Below are positions 1 to 6,620 of a stretch of DNA of 14,998 nt, piece by piece. The DNA lies in contig VMCW01000047.1 of NCBI GenBank assembly GCA_008081175.1, positions 1 to 14,998 on the forward strand, given 5' to 3'. Source of the stretch: Flavobacteriaceae bacterium. GTDB lineage: Bacteria > Bacteroidota > Bacteroidia > Flavobacteriales > Flavobacteriaceae. How positions within the stretch are numbered: position 1 is the first letter of the stretch; each line of letters begins with the position of its first letter. Position numbers and translations under genes: made by a program. The notes beneath the pieces are model-generated. The model had not been told where the DNA came from. It did no database searches and saw only the letters and a list, made by a program, of their open reading frames with translations.

Positions 1-79
1 AAATCTTTCCTGTTTTACCAAATGGTGATTCGATAGCATCATAAGCCATCGTTCCCAAAACCAAAAGTTTATTGTTCAT
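1..79 (-). CDS. PfkB-family carbohydrate kinase, N-terminal fragment
   Basis: Only the first 26 codons are in the window; the gene continues beyond base 1. The peptide reads MNNKLLVLGTMAYDAIESPF and then GKTGKI. This resembles the opening beta strand of the PfkB/ribokinase fold and the start of sugar kinases found beside purN/rnhA in Bacteroidota (pattern 'KLLVVGTVAFDAIETPFG'). The family phosphorylates sugars or nucleosides with ATP; the substrate cannot be read from this piece. The ATG at 79 is favoured because the hydrophobic strand and the AxDAIExPFG motif follow at the usual distance. A strong TACTTTTGC box ends just before it, so the transcript may be leaderless. The gene is separated from rnhA by 80 bases and probably has its own promoter. 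Confidence 0.6.
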   Translation of the reverse strand, partial: MNNKLLVLGTMAYDAIESPFGKTGKI

Positions 80-83
80 AGTG

Positions 84-91
84 CAAAAGTA
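84..91 (-). promoter_or_regulatory. Bacteroidota -7 box (TACTTTTG) abutting the PfkB kinase start
   Basis: On the minus strand TACTTTTG, followed by C, matches the Bacteroidota sigma-A -7 consensus TAnnTTTG at every fixed position. Only CACT separates it from the ATG at 79, so transcription would be expected to start at or next to the A of the start codon. I see no TTG at the usual 17-23 base spacing upstream. Motif match is seen; promoter function and leaderless initiation are inferred. Confidence 0.4.
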
Positions 92-159
92 TAAAACTCT
101 GTGTCCCTATTTGCCTTTTATACAAAACATTTCTTTTGGTCTTTTTAGGGCAAACTATA

Positions 160-642
160 TTAAGAATCCTGTTGTTCCGTTTTTTCAAAAAAGACATCTG
201 GAGGTAAATTTTTTCCTTTTGCTGCAGCTACAGCCAATTGATCACAACGTTCGTTTTGGGGATGTTTATTGTGTCCTTTTATCCACTGAAAATGTACACG
301 GTGTTTGTGATATACTTTTAAAAACCGTTTCCATAAATCGCTGTTTTTTTTCCCTTTAAAGTTTTTTGTTTCCCAAGAGAACACCCATTTTTTTTCAACT
401 GCGTCTACCACGTATTTCGAATCAGAATACACCACCACTTCCATTCCTGGCTTGTTTAACAACTCCAACCCAATAATTACAGCCAAAAGCTCCATTCTGT
501 TGTTTGTTGTTTTTGCAAAACCGGCTGAAAATTCTTTGACATAAGACATACCTACCCATTCCAGAATAATTCCATATCCCCCCGGCCCAGGATTTCCTAG
601 GGAAGAACCATCTGTGTAGAGGTAAACAGACTTTGCCTTCAT
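160..642 (-). CDS. rnhA: Ribonuclease HI
   Basis: Cytoplasmic endonuclease that cleaves the RNA strand of RNA-DNA hybrids (R-loops, Okazaki primers). At 160 residues it is the usual single-domain length. The full active site is visible: D11 in YTDGSSLGNPGPGG, E51 in NNRMEL, D74 in SDSKYV and D134 in NERCDQLA. H124 sits in the WIKGH motif. The basic handle region (about residues 84-106) is present, so this looks like the bacterial E. coli-like type. Its ATG overlaps the TGA of purN (ATGA at 639-642), suggesting translational coupling. An AAGGAG stretch lies just upstream, but it encodes the last residues of PurN and is probably coincidental. No clear terminator hairpin was found in the 80 bases after the stop. 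Confidence 0.95.
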   Translation of the reverse strand: MKAKSVYLYTDGSSLGNPGPGGYGIILEWVGMSYVKEFSAGFAKTTNNRMELLAVIIGLELLNKPGMEVVVYSDSKYVVDAVEKKWVFSWETKNFKGKKNSDLWKRFLKVYHKHRVHFQWIKGHNKHPQNERCDQLAVAAAKGKNLPPDVFFEKTEQQDS

Positions 643-1214
643 TTCAACTCCTTTTTGAGTATAGAAGCAATGACCTTTGGATAGTAGGTATATTCCAACT
701 GATGGACCTTTGAAGCAATACTAGATACCGTATCCTGAGCACTTATTCTTACATTTTTTTGAAAAATCACGGCACCTTCGTCATAGTTTTCATTAACATA
801 ATGTATGGTAATGCCCGTTTCGGTCTCATTGTGGTCCTTTACTGCTTGATGAACAAAATTGCCATACATTCCCTTGCCGCCGTATTTAGGTAAAAGTGCT
901 GGGTGAATATTGATAATTTTATTGGGAAACGCTTGGATCCACTCCGTGTTTATTTTCCACAAAAAGCCAGCCAATACAATTAAGTTCGGTTTTTGTTCTA
1001 CGATCTGTTTTAGAAGGTCTCCCTCATTAAAAGAAACCCGATCAAAAACTTTTACTTCAATGCCATAGGGTTTCATCCGCTCGATGACTCCTGCCTTTGG
1101 ATTGTTTGTGAAAACCCCAGCAAAGGAAACCTCTATATCTTGTTCAAAAAAACGATAAATATTCTCAACATTTGTGCCGCTCCCAGAAGCTAGTAAGGTT
1201 ATTCTCTGTTTCAT
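639..1214 (-). CDS. purN: Phosphoribosylglycinamide formyltransferase (GART)
   Basis: Third step of de novo purine synthesis: transfers a formyl group from 10-formyltetrahydrofolate to GAR in the cytoplasm. The 191-residue protein carries the GAR-binding loop SGSGTN (10-15), the folate-binding LAGFLWKI stretch (81-88), and the catalytic set N102 and H104 (NIHPALLP) with D145 (YDEGAVI). This is normal length for a monofunctional PurN. Bacteroidota PurN proteins often have KYGGKGMYG after the HPALLP motif, and that is seen here. It is the first gene of a two-gene unit with rnhA, diverging from acpP across a 150-base gap. A well-spaced promoter (TTG-N17-TAATTTTG) lies at 1274-1301 and gives a leader of about 50 bases. 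Confidence 0.95.
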   Translation of the reverse strand: MKQRITLLASGSGTNVENIYRFFEQDIEVSFAGVFTNNPKAGVIERMKPYGIEVKVFDRVSFNEGDLLKQIVEQKPNLIVLAGFLWKINTEWIQAFPNKIINIHPALLPKYGGKGMYGNFVHQAVKDHNETETGITIHYVNENYDEGAVIFQKNVRISAQDTVSSIASKVHQLEYTYYPKVIASILKKELK

Positions 1215-1273
1215 TTCTCTACTTAAAGACAGTAAATACCATAGAAACGCTTGATAATACTGTTAACATTATT

Positions 1274-1301
1274 CAAAATTAAGGTTAATATTCAATCACA
1301 A
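1274..1301 (-). promoter_or_regulatory. Promoter for purN-rnhA, Bacteroidota sigma-A type
   Basis: On the minus strand TTG (1301-1299) is followed after 17 bases by TAATTTTG (1281-1274). Both match the -33 and -7 elements described for Bacteroidota (TTG-N17-23-TAnnTTTG). The expected start is near 1269, leaving a leader of about 55 bases before the purN ATG at 1214. This is the best two-element promoter match in the window. Confidence 0.5.
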
Positions 1302-1326
1302 TCCGTCAAATTCTTTTAAAGTTTTA

Positions 1327-1334
1327 TATTTTTG
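1327..1334 (+). promoter_or_regulatory. Candidate -7 box for the acpP operon
   Basis: TATTTTTG matches TAnnTTTG at all fixed positions and lies 30 bases before the acpP ATG. No TTG is present at 17-23 bases upstream, so the -33 element is weak or absent. A short leader of about 25 bases would result. Some promoter is needed here because the gene to the left is divergent. Confidence 0.35.
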
Positions 1335-1364
1335 TTGACACTTAATTTTAAACAAATAGTAATT

Positions 1365-1598
1365 ATGTCAGACATTTCCTCAAGAGTAAAAGCCATCATA
1401 GTTGATAAACTAGGGGTGGATGAAAACGAAGTTGTGGATGGAGCTAGCTTCACTAATGACTTAGGTGCAGACTCACTGGATACGGTGGAATTGATTATGG
1501 AGTTCGAAAAAGAATTTGACATTCAAATTCCTGATGACCAGGCTGAAAATATTGCCACTGTTGGTCAGGCTATTAAATTTATTGAACAAGCAGACTAA
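1365..1598 (+). CDS. acpP: Acyl carrier protein
   Basis: Small acidic cytoplasmic carrier that holds growing acyl chains on a 4'-phosphopantetheine arm for fatty-acid and lipid synthesis. The 77-residue protein starts MSDISSRVKAIIVDKLGVDE and has the DSL attachment motif with S37 (GADSLDTVEL), followed by EFDIQIPDDQA, as in typical AcpP. I chose the ATG at 1365 over an upstream in-frame ATG at 1332. The upstream start would add eleven hydrophobic residues absent from the family and would overlap the candidate -7 box. fabF begins 10 bases after the stop, the conserved acpP-fabF pairing. Confidence 0.96.
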   Translation: MSDISSRVKAIIVDKLGVDENEVVDGASFTNDLGADSLDTVELIMEFEKEFDIQIPDDQAENIATVGQAIKFIEQAD

Positions 1599-1608
1599 TT
1601 AAAGCGCC

Positions 1609-2859
1609 ATGAAACCAAGACGCGTAGTTGTTACCGGATTGGGGGCCCTTACACCTATTGGTAATACCCTCTCAGACTATTGGGAGGGTTTATTGTCTGG
1701 TACCAGTGGGGCAGCTCCGATAACTTATTTCGATGCTTCTTTGTTTAAAACACAATTCGCTTGTGAATTAAAAAACTTCGATCCACTCGATCATTTTGAC
1801 CGAAAAGAGGCAAGAAAATACGACCGATTTGCTCAATATGCACTCGTTTCAGTAGCAGAAGCTATTGCAGATGCCGAACTTCCATTAGACCGGGTAGATA
1901 AAGACCGCGTAGGAGTAATCTGGGGAGCAGGAATTGGTGGGCTAGAAACCTTCCAAGATGAAGTACTGAATTTTGCTGCTGGAAATGAAAATCCTAGGTT
2001 CAATCCATTCTTTATCCCCAAGATGATTGCAGATATTGCACCGGGGCTTATTTCCATAAAATACGGATTTAGAGGGCCTAACTTTGCTACGGTTTCTGCC
2101 TGTGCTTCTGCTTCAAATGCTATGATCGATGCTTTAAATTACATCCGTCTTGGCTATGCAGACGTCATTGTAACCGGAGGCTCTGAAGCCGCTGTAACAA
2201 AAGCAGGAATTGGAGGATTTAATGCCATGCATGCATTATCTAAAAGAAACGATGACCCCAAAACAGCTTCTCGCCCTTTTGATAAAGATCGAGATGGTTT
2301 TGTCCTGGGTGAAGGGGCAGGGGCTCTCATCCTAGAATCCTATGATCATGCTATTGCCAGGGGGGCTACCATCTATGCAGAGCTTGCTGGTGGTGGACTT
2401 TCAGCAGATGCTCATCACATGACGGCACCACATCCCGAGGGTCTAGGTGCTACTAAAGTTATGGAGAACTGTTTGCGTGATGCCGCTCTAGATCCCTCAG
2501 AGGTAGACATTATTAATATGCATGGAACTTCTACTCCTCTAGGTGATATTGCAGAGTCTAATGCAATTGTAAAATTATTTAAAGAACATGCCTACAAGAT
2601 GAATATCAATTCAACAAAATCCATGACAGGTCACCTTTTGGGGGCTGCAGGAGCTGTTGAAGCAATTGCCTCTATTTTAGCAATAAAACACGGGATAGTA
2701 CCTCCCACCATAAATCATCAAACCCCAGATGAAGATATCGATCAACGCATCAACTTTACCTTTGGAAAACCACAGGAAAGAGAAGTCTCTGTAGCTATGT
2801 CAAATACTTTTGGATTTGGTGGACATAACGCCTGTGTCTTATTTAAGAAAATAAGCTAA
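1609..2859 (+). CDS. fabF: 3-oxoacyl-ACP synthase II (KAS II)
   Basis: Condensing enzyme of fatty-acid elongation; joins malonyl-ACP to acyl-ACP with loss of CO2. The 416-residue protein has the thiolase fold with the Cys-His-His triad of KAS I/II: C165 (VSACASASNA), H305 (NMHGTSTPLGD) and H342 (MTGHLLGAAGA). It also shows the glycine-rich C-terminal loop FGFGGHNAC and the N-terminal RRVVVTGLGALTPIG. Length is standard. It follows acpP closely and takes that protein as substrate. After the stop, the sequence TAAATTGG both includes the stop codon and resembles a -7 box for rnc. Confidence 0.96.
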   Translation: MKPRRVVVTGLGALTPIGNTLSDYWEGLLSGTSGAAPITYFDASLFKTQFACELKNFDPLDHFDRKEARKYDRFAQYALVSVAEAIADAELPLDRVDKDRVGVIWGAGIGGLETFQDEVLNFAAGNENPRFNPFFIPKMIADIAPGLISIKYGFRGPNFATVSACASASNAMIDALNYIRLGYADVIVTGGSEAAVTKAGIGGFNAMHALSKRNDDPKTASRPFDKDRDGFVLGEGAGALILESYDHAIARGATIYAELAGGGLSADAHHMTAPHPEGLGATKVMENCLRDAALDPSEVDIINMHGTSTPLGDIAESNAIVKLFKEHAYKMNINSTKSMTGHLLGAAGAVEAIASILAIKHGIVPPTINHQTPDEDIDQRINFTFGKPQEREVSVAMSNTFGFGGHNACVLFKKIS

Positions 2860-2864
2860 ATTGG
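2857..2864 (+). promoter_or_regulatory. Possible internal -7 box before rnc
   Basis: TAAATTGG matches five of the six fixed positions of TAnnTTTG, uses the fabF stop codon as its TA, and ends four bases (ACAC) before the GTG start of rnc. A TGTG lies 20 bases upstream in place of the -33 TTTG. Weak alone; listed because the same geometry recurs at other starts in the window. Confidence 0.22.
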
Positions 2865-2868
2865 ACAC

Positions 2869-3612
2869 GTGAGGTTCCTGAAATACATACGAAATTCCCG
2901 AATGGCAACATCCGGGAATTTTTTTATCCAGATTCAACAAAAACTTAAAATAAAACCTTCTAACATTGCCGTATTCAAAGAAGCCTTTACACATAGTTCT
3001 CTGAATTTAAAAGACGAAAAAGGAAATACCCTAAATTTCGAGCGTCTAGAATTTCTTGGAGATGCACTTTTATCTACAATCATTGCAGAATTTCTTTATG
3101 ACTATTATCCCATTGCAAAAGAAGGTGAATTGACAAAATTAAGAGCTAAAATTGTAAGCCGATCTAAATTAAATCAAATAGGAAAAGAAATGGGCTTGTT
3201 TGATCTGGTTTCAATCTCAAACAACCATAAAAATTTTGGAGAGGATATTCACGGAAACCTTCTTGAGTCTTTTATAGGTGCTCTTTTTATTGACCAAGGT
3301 TATAAAAAAACTAAAGAATATGTTTCTAAATATATCATTCGCACTTATATTGATATGGAAGGGCTAAATTCTATGGTTTTGAGCCATAAAGCCTTTTTAA
3401 TTGAATGGGGGCAAAAAGAAAAAAAAGAAATTCTTTTCAAAACAGTTGAGGATGAAAGCACCACCCCAAAACTAAACTATCGTGCAGAACTGTTTTTGAA
3501 CTCTAAATTACTCACCAAAGCAAAAGCTTCCTCAAAAAAGAAAGCGGAGGAAAAAGCAGCCCGTATTGCCGTACGTATTTTAAAATTGAATCCAAAGCCA
3601 CAGAAAAATTAA
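2869..3612 (+). CDS. rnc: Ribonuclease III
   Basis: Double-strand-specific endoribonuclease for rRNA and mRNA processing. The 247-residue protein has the RNase III domain (about 15-165) with signature NFERLEFLGDALLS (E58, E61, D65), and a C-terminal dsRNA-binding domain (about 178-240) ending in the KASSKKKAEEKAA helix. E133 (GNLLESFIGALF) aligns with E. coli E117, but N130 stands where E. coli has D114; I believe this is common in Bacteroidota. I chose the GTG at 2869 because the residues FLKYIRNSR and then SGNFF resemble the N-termini of flavobacterial RNase III. The ATG at 2902 would remove that part. A terminator-like hairpin lies inside codons 8-19. Nine bases separate it from fabF, and the next gene starts directly at its stop. 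Confidence 0.93.
   Translation: MRFLKYIRNSRMATSGNFFIQIQQKLKIKPSNIAVFKEAFTHSSLNLKDEKGNTLNFERLEFLGDALLSTIIAEFLYDYYPIAKEGELTKLRAKIVSRSKLNQIGKEMGLFDLVSISNNHKNFGEDIHGNLLESFIGALFIDQGYKKTKEYVSKYIIRTYIDMEGLNSMVLSHKAFLIEWGQKEKKEILFKTVEDESTTPKLNYRAELFLNSKLLTKAKASSKKKAEEKAARIAVRILKLNPKPQKN
2892..2925 (+). terminator. Terminator-like hairpin in the 5' coding region of rnc
   Basis: AAATTCCCG (2892-2900) pairs perfectly with CGGGAATTT (2913-2921). Inside, after one A/C mismatch, ATG pairs with CAT around a GCAA (GNRA) tetraloop. The 3' arm runs into seven Ts (2919-2925). This has the full look of an intrinsic terminator 32 bases after the fabF stop, yet it lies within the rnc reading frame. It could be an attenuator that lowers rnc relative to acpP-fabF, or an RNA element controlling rnc. 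Structure is seen; function is inferred. Confidence 0.4.
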
Positions 3613-4086
3613 ATGGCACCTAGAATATACCATTTAGAAATTGAAGAACCCATTCTTGAAGAATATTGGATGGGAGTTCACACTCCAATTGAGGCACATC
3701 AACTGGTGTATTACATCAATAAAAATACATCTTTGCTTTTATGTCGTTCAAAAACAGATCTTCAAAACGAAAATAACCAGGGTATTTTTCAACTCTTTGA
3801 ATGGGAAAACCCAGAACAGGATATAAATTGTTTTTTGTTTTCCAATAAATACCAGGAGGAAAAAGTACAGACTACAACAAATAATAACACTTTATTTGAG
3901 CTTCCACAGAGAAATGAAGTATCTTTATTTTCTGAATTTAAACAGGTTGATTTTTATATAAGATGCAACGACAAAAATACTTTAGAGTCATTGCAAAGGG
4001 TTCTAGCAGCATGGTCCGCAATAAGTTATACCTTTCGTATTCCTTTTGAGAAAATTAAAAACCGATTACTAATATTTGATAAATGA
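3613..4086 (+). CDS. IPExxxVDY family protein
   Basis: A 157-residue soluble protein of unknown function from the Bacteroidota family named after an IPExxxVDY motif, usually encoded between rnc and pyk as here. The motif is degenerate: FSEFKQVDF (about residues 106-114), keeping the E and VD. The C-terminal stretch typical of the family is recognisable: a basic-acidic helix with LAAWSAISYTFRIPFEKIK. The assignment rests on this motif plus the conserved position. No signal peptide or membrane helix is visible. The ATG follows the rnc TAA with no gap, and its TGA overlaps the pyk ATG (ATGA, 4083-4086), so it is likely translated with both neighbours. The function is not known and I do not propose one. 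Confidence 0.75.
   Translation: MAPRIYHLEIEEPILEEYWMGVHTPIEAHQLVYYINKNTSLLLCRSKTDLQNENNQGIFQLFEWENPEQDINCFLFSNKYQEEKVQTTTNNNTLFELPQRNEVSLFSEFKQVDFYIRCNDKNTLESLQRVLAAWSAISYTFRIPFEKIKNRLLIFDK
4045..4078 (+). promoter_or_regulatory. Possible internal promoter for pyk
   Basis: TTTG (4045-4048), 22 bases, then AATATTTG (4071-4078) matches the Bacteroidota -33/-7 pattern except for the first base of the -7 box. The box ends four bases (ATAA) before the pyk ATG, so a transcript from it would be leaderless or nearly so. It lies entirely in the coding sequence of the upstream gene. Confidence 0.32.
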
Positions 4087-5510
4087 ATTTTATTAAAAAG
4101 ACTAAAATTGTAGCTACATTAGGTCCTGCCACCTCTACTGAAGAGGTTATTGAAAAAATGATTCTTGCAGGAGTCAATGTCTTCAGAATAAACTTTTCAC
4201 ATGCGGATTATGAAGATGTTTCAAACCGCATTCAAATGATTCGTAAAGTGGATCAAAAACTTCATACAAACACTGCTATTTTGGGAGATCTTCAGGGTCC
4301 TAAACTCCGTGTAGGCAAAATGAAAGAAGGTACAGAAGTAGCTCCAGGTGATCGTGTCTTGTTTTCTACAGATGCTCCTTTTGAGGGTGATGCAAAAAAA
4401 GCCTACATGAACTACAAAAATTTTCCAAAGGATGTTTCCAAAGGAGAGCGTATCCTACTTGACGATGGAAAACTCATCTTTGAAGTTGTTTCTAGCAACA
4501 AAGAAAATGAGGTAGAGGCTGTCGTGATCCAAGGTGGACCGTTCAAATCAAACAAAGGAGTAAACTTACCCAACACTAATATTTCACTTCCCGCTCTGAC
4601 TAAAAAAGACGTTCAAGATGCTGAGTTTATTTTTACACAAGACGTGGATTGGATTGCCCTTTCATTTGTTCGGCACAGTCAAGACATTATCGATTTACAA
4701 GATTTAATGGCAAAACATATCGATAGAAAAATACCTATCATTGCCAAAATAGAAAAACCAGAAGCTATTGAAAACATCGATAAAATCATTGCTTATTCTG
4801 ATGGGCTAATGGTTGCTCGTGGTGATCTAGGAGTCGAAGTACCTGCGCAGGAAGTTCCACTGATCCAAAAAAAGCTAGTCCATTTGGCAAAAAAAGCCCG
4901 AATTCCAATCATTATTGCCACCCAGATGATGGAAACCATGATTGACAGTTTAACACCTACAAGAGCAGAGGTAAATGACGTAGCCAATTCGGTTATGGAC
5001 GGTGCAGATGCCGTAATGCTCTCTGGAGAAACTTCTGTAGGTAAATACCCCGTTGAAGTCATCAACACCATGGCCAATATTTTAATTTCGGTGGAAAATT
5101 CAGAATTGATAAATGTTCCTCAAAGTCCTCCTACTATAAGAACCAAACGATTCATAACAAAATCCATTTGCTATCACGCCGCACATTTGGCAAATGATAT
5201 CACAGCAAAAGCTATTTGCACACTTACCAACAGTGGGTATACCGCTTTCCAAATTTCTGCTTGGCGTCCACAATCTCATGTTTTAGTATTTACTTCCAAC
5301 AAAAGAATTCTCAATCAATTGAGTTTGTTGTGGGGGGTAAAAACATTTTACTACAACAATCTCAACAGTACGGATAAAACGGTAGAAGAAATCAACCAAA
5401 TTGCTTTAGAAAAAAAGTATATTGAAAAAGAAGACTTTGTGGTGAACCTTACTGCAATGCCTATTGAATCTAGGGGAATGGTAAATACACTTCGAGTATC
5501 TTATATTTAA
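4083..5510 (+). CDS. pyk: Pyruvate kinase
   Basis: Last step of glycolysis: phosphoenolpyruvate plus ADP to pyruvate plus ATP, in the cytoplasm. The 475-residue protein has the TIM-barrel A domain (KTKIVATLGPAT, VFRINFSHA with R35 and N37), the inserted B domain (about 70-168, opening GDLQGPKLRVG) and the C domain (about 345-475). Active-site residues are K222 and E224 in the AKIEKPEA motif, D248 in ARGDLGVEVP, and T280 in IATQMMETM. Length is normal for a bacterial enzyme. It is the last gene of the acpP cluster. Its start overlaps the preceding stop, and its TAA overlaps the stop of the convergent dinB, so there is no intergenic terminator. An internal promoter candidate lies just upstream. 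Confidence 0.97.
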   Translation: MNFIKKTKIVATLGPATSTEEVIEKMILAGVNVFRINFSHADYEDVSNRIQMIRKVDQKLHTNTAILGDLQGPKLRVGKMKEGTEVAPGDRVLFSTDAPFEGDAKKAYMNYKNFPKDVSKGERILLDDGKLIFEVVSSNKENEVEAVVIQGGPFKSNKGVNLPNTNISLPALTKKDVQDAEFIFTQDVDWIALSFVRHSQDIIDLQDLMAKHIDRKIPIIAKIEKPEAIENIDKIIAYSDGLMVARGDLGVEVPAQEVPLIQKKLVHLAKKARIPIIIATQMMETMIDSLTPTRAEVNDVANSVMDGADAVMLSGETSVGKYPVEVINTMANILISVENSELINVPQSPPTIRTKRFITKSICYHAAHLANDITAKAICTLTNSGYTAFQISAWRPQSHVLVFTSNKRILNQLSLLWGVKTFYYNNLNSTDKTVEEINQIALEKKYIEKEDFVVNLTAMPIESRGMVNTLRVSYI

Positions 5511-6604
5511 AAAGGAAGGATCAACTGAGCTGTTTTTCCATTAGCTTGTTTTGTGTCTTTTTTCTTGAGTGTATTGAGATTGGATAATGATATCCCTATC
5601 AAGCGAACAGAATTCGAGAGTTTTTCTTGATACAGTAATTCTTTGGCTTGCTCCAAAATAAGTTCTTTTGAAGCGAGATAAAGTGTTCCTGTTTTACTTC
5701 TTGTTTGGACTTTAAAATCGCTGTATTTTATTTTAAGGGTTATTGTTTTACCTGCACATTTATTCTTCTCAAGTCTTTTTTCTAGCAATCCTGAAATCTG
5801 TTCTAGTTTATCTTCTAAAAACAACTCACTACTTAAGTTTTTTTCAAAAGTACGCTCTGCTCCCACAGATTTTGGAATTCTATGTGGTTTTACAGGACTA
5901 TTGTGTATTCCTCTTACCACTTGATAATAATAGGCTCCTGACTTTCCAAAATGAGCAATTAAAAAATCTAAAGATTGAGCTTTTAACTCTTTGCCAGTAT
6001 AAATGCCCAATTGATACATTTTAAGTTTTGTTTTTTCTCCTATACCGTGAAATTTTTTTACATCTAAGCCCTCTAAAAAAGGTAAAATCTCATGTGGGGC
6101 GATTGTTTTTTGTCCGTTTGGTTTGTTCCAGTCGCTGGCAATTTTTGCAAGAAACTTGTTGATGGATATTCCAGCAGAAGCAGTTAGGCCAGTTTTTTCT
6201 TTTATTTTTAAACGAATTTCTTCGGCTATTAATGTAGCAGAAGGATACTCTGAAACGTCTAGATACGCTTCATCTAGAGATAGGGGTTCCACCAAATGGG
6301 TGTACTCCATAAAAAGAGATCGAATCTGATTTGAAATTTCCTTATAACGTTCGAAGCGCGGTTTTGCAAAGATTATATGAGGACATCTTTTTTTAGCAAT
6401 TACACCACTCATAGCACTGCGCACACCAAACTTTCTTGCCTCGTAGCTAGCTGCTGCAACAACTCCTCGAGAACCACCTCCACCTACAGCAAGAGCTAAT
6501 CCCCTCCACTGGGGATGATCTAGTTGTTCTACAGAGGCATAAAAAGCATCCATATCAATATGAATGATTTTACGTTCTGTAGTGAAGGTCTCTTCTTCTT
6601 CCAA
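5507..6604 (-). CDS. dinB: DNA polymerase IV (Y-family translesion polymerase)
   Basis: Error-prone polymerase that copies past DNA lesions. The 365-residue protein carries the Y-family catalytic acids D17 (HIDMDAFYASVE) and D111-E112 (SLDEAYLDV), with Y22 at the steric-gate position. HhH-like fingers follow (FHGIGEKTKLKMYQLG, about 175-190), and the little-finger domain spans about 235-340. The C-terminus ends QLILPF, matching the sliding-clamp binding peptide found at the end of DinB proteins. The start is unusual. An in-frame TAA immediately precedes a TTG at 6604, and the next ATG is inside the catalytic motif, so TTG is the best start. It follows the ABM gene by 16 bases in the same operon. 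I see no obvious SOS box, as expected for an internal gene. Confidence 0.95.
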   Translation of the reverse strand: MEEEETFTTERKIIHIDMDAFYASVEQLDHPQWRGLALAVGGGGSRGVVAAASYEARKFGVRSAMSGVIAKKRCPHIIFAKPRFERYKEISNQIRSLFMEYTHLVEPLSLDEAYLDVSEYPSATLIAEEIRLKIKEKTGLTASAGISINKFLAKIASDWNKPNGQKTIAPHEILPFLEGLDVKKFHGIGEKTKLKMYQLGIYTGKELKAQSLDFLIAHFGKSGAYYYQVVRGIHNSPVKPHRIPKSVGAERTFEKNLSSELFLEDKLEQISGLLEKRLEKNKCAGKTITLKIKYSDFKVQTRSKTGTLYLASKELILEQAKELLYQEKLSNSVRLIGISLSNLNTLKKKDTKQANGKTAQLILPF

Positions 6605-6620
6605 TTAAAAAAAACTTATC

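Noticed and set aside
110..154. TTTGCC...GGCAAA inverted repeat as a terminator for rnhA
   Set aside because: Only six base pairs with a loop of over 30 bases and no T tract at the right place.
72..359. Plus-strand reading frame of 95 codons across the intergenic gap and rnhA
   Set aside because: Lies largely antisense to the catalytic region of RNase HI, has no recognisable domain, and its hydrophobic character follows from the opposite-strand codons.
643..654. AAAGGAGT on the minus strand before rnhA as a true Shine-Dalgarno site
   Set aside because: It encodes the Lys-Lys-Glu-Leu end of PurN, and Bacteroidota rarely use Shine-Dalgarno sites; coincidence is the simpler reading.
1332..1364. 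Upstream in-frame ATG for acpP
   Set aside because: It would add eleven residues not found in AcpP proteins and overlaps the candidate -7 box; MSDISS at 1365 fits the family.
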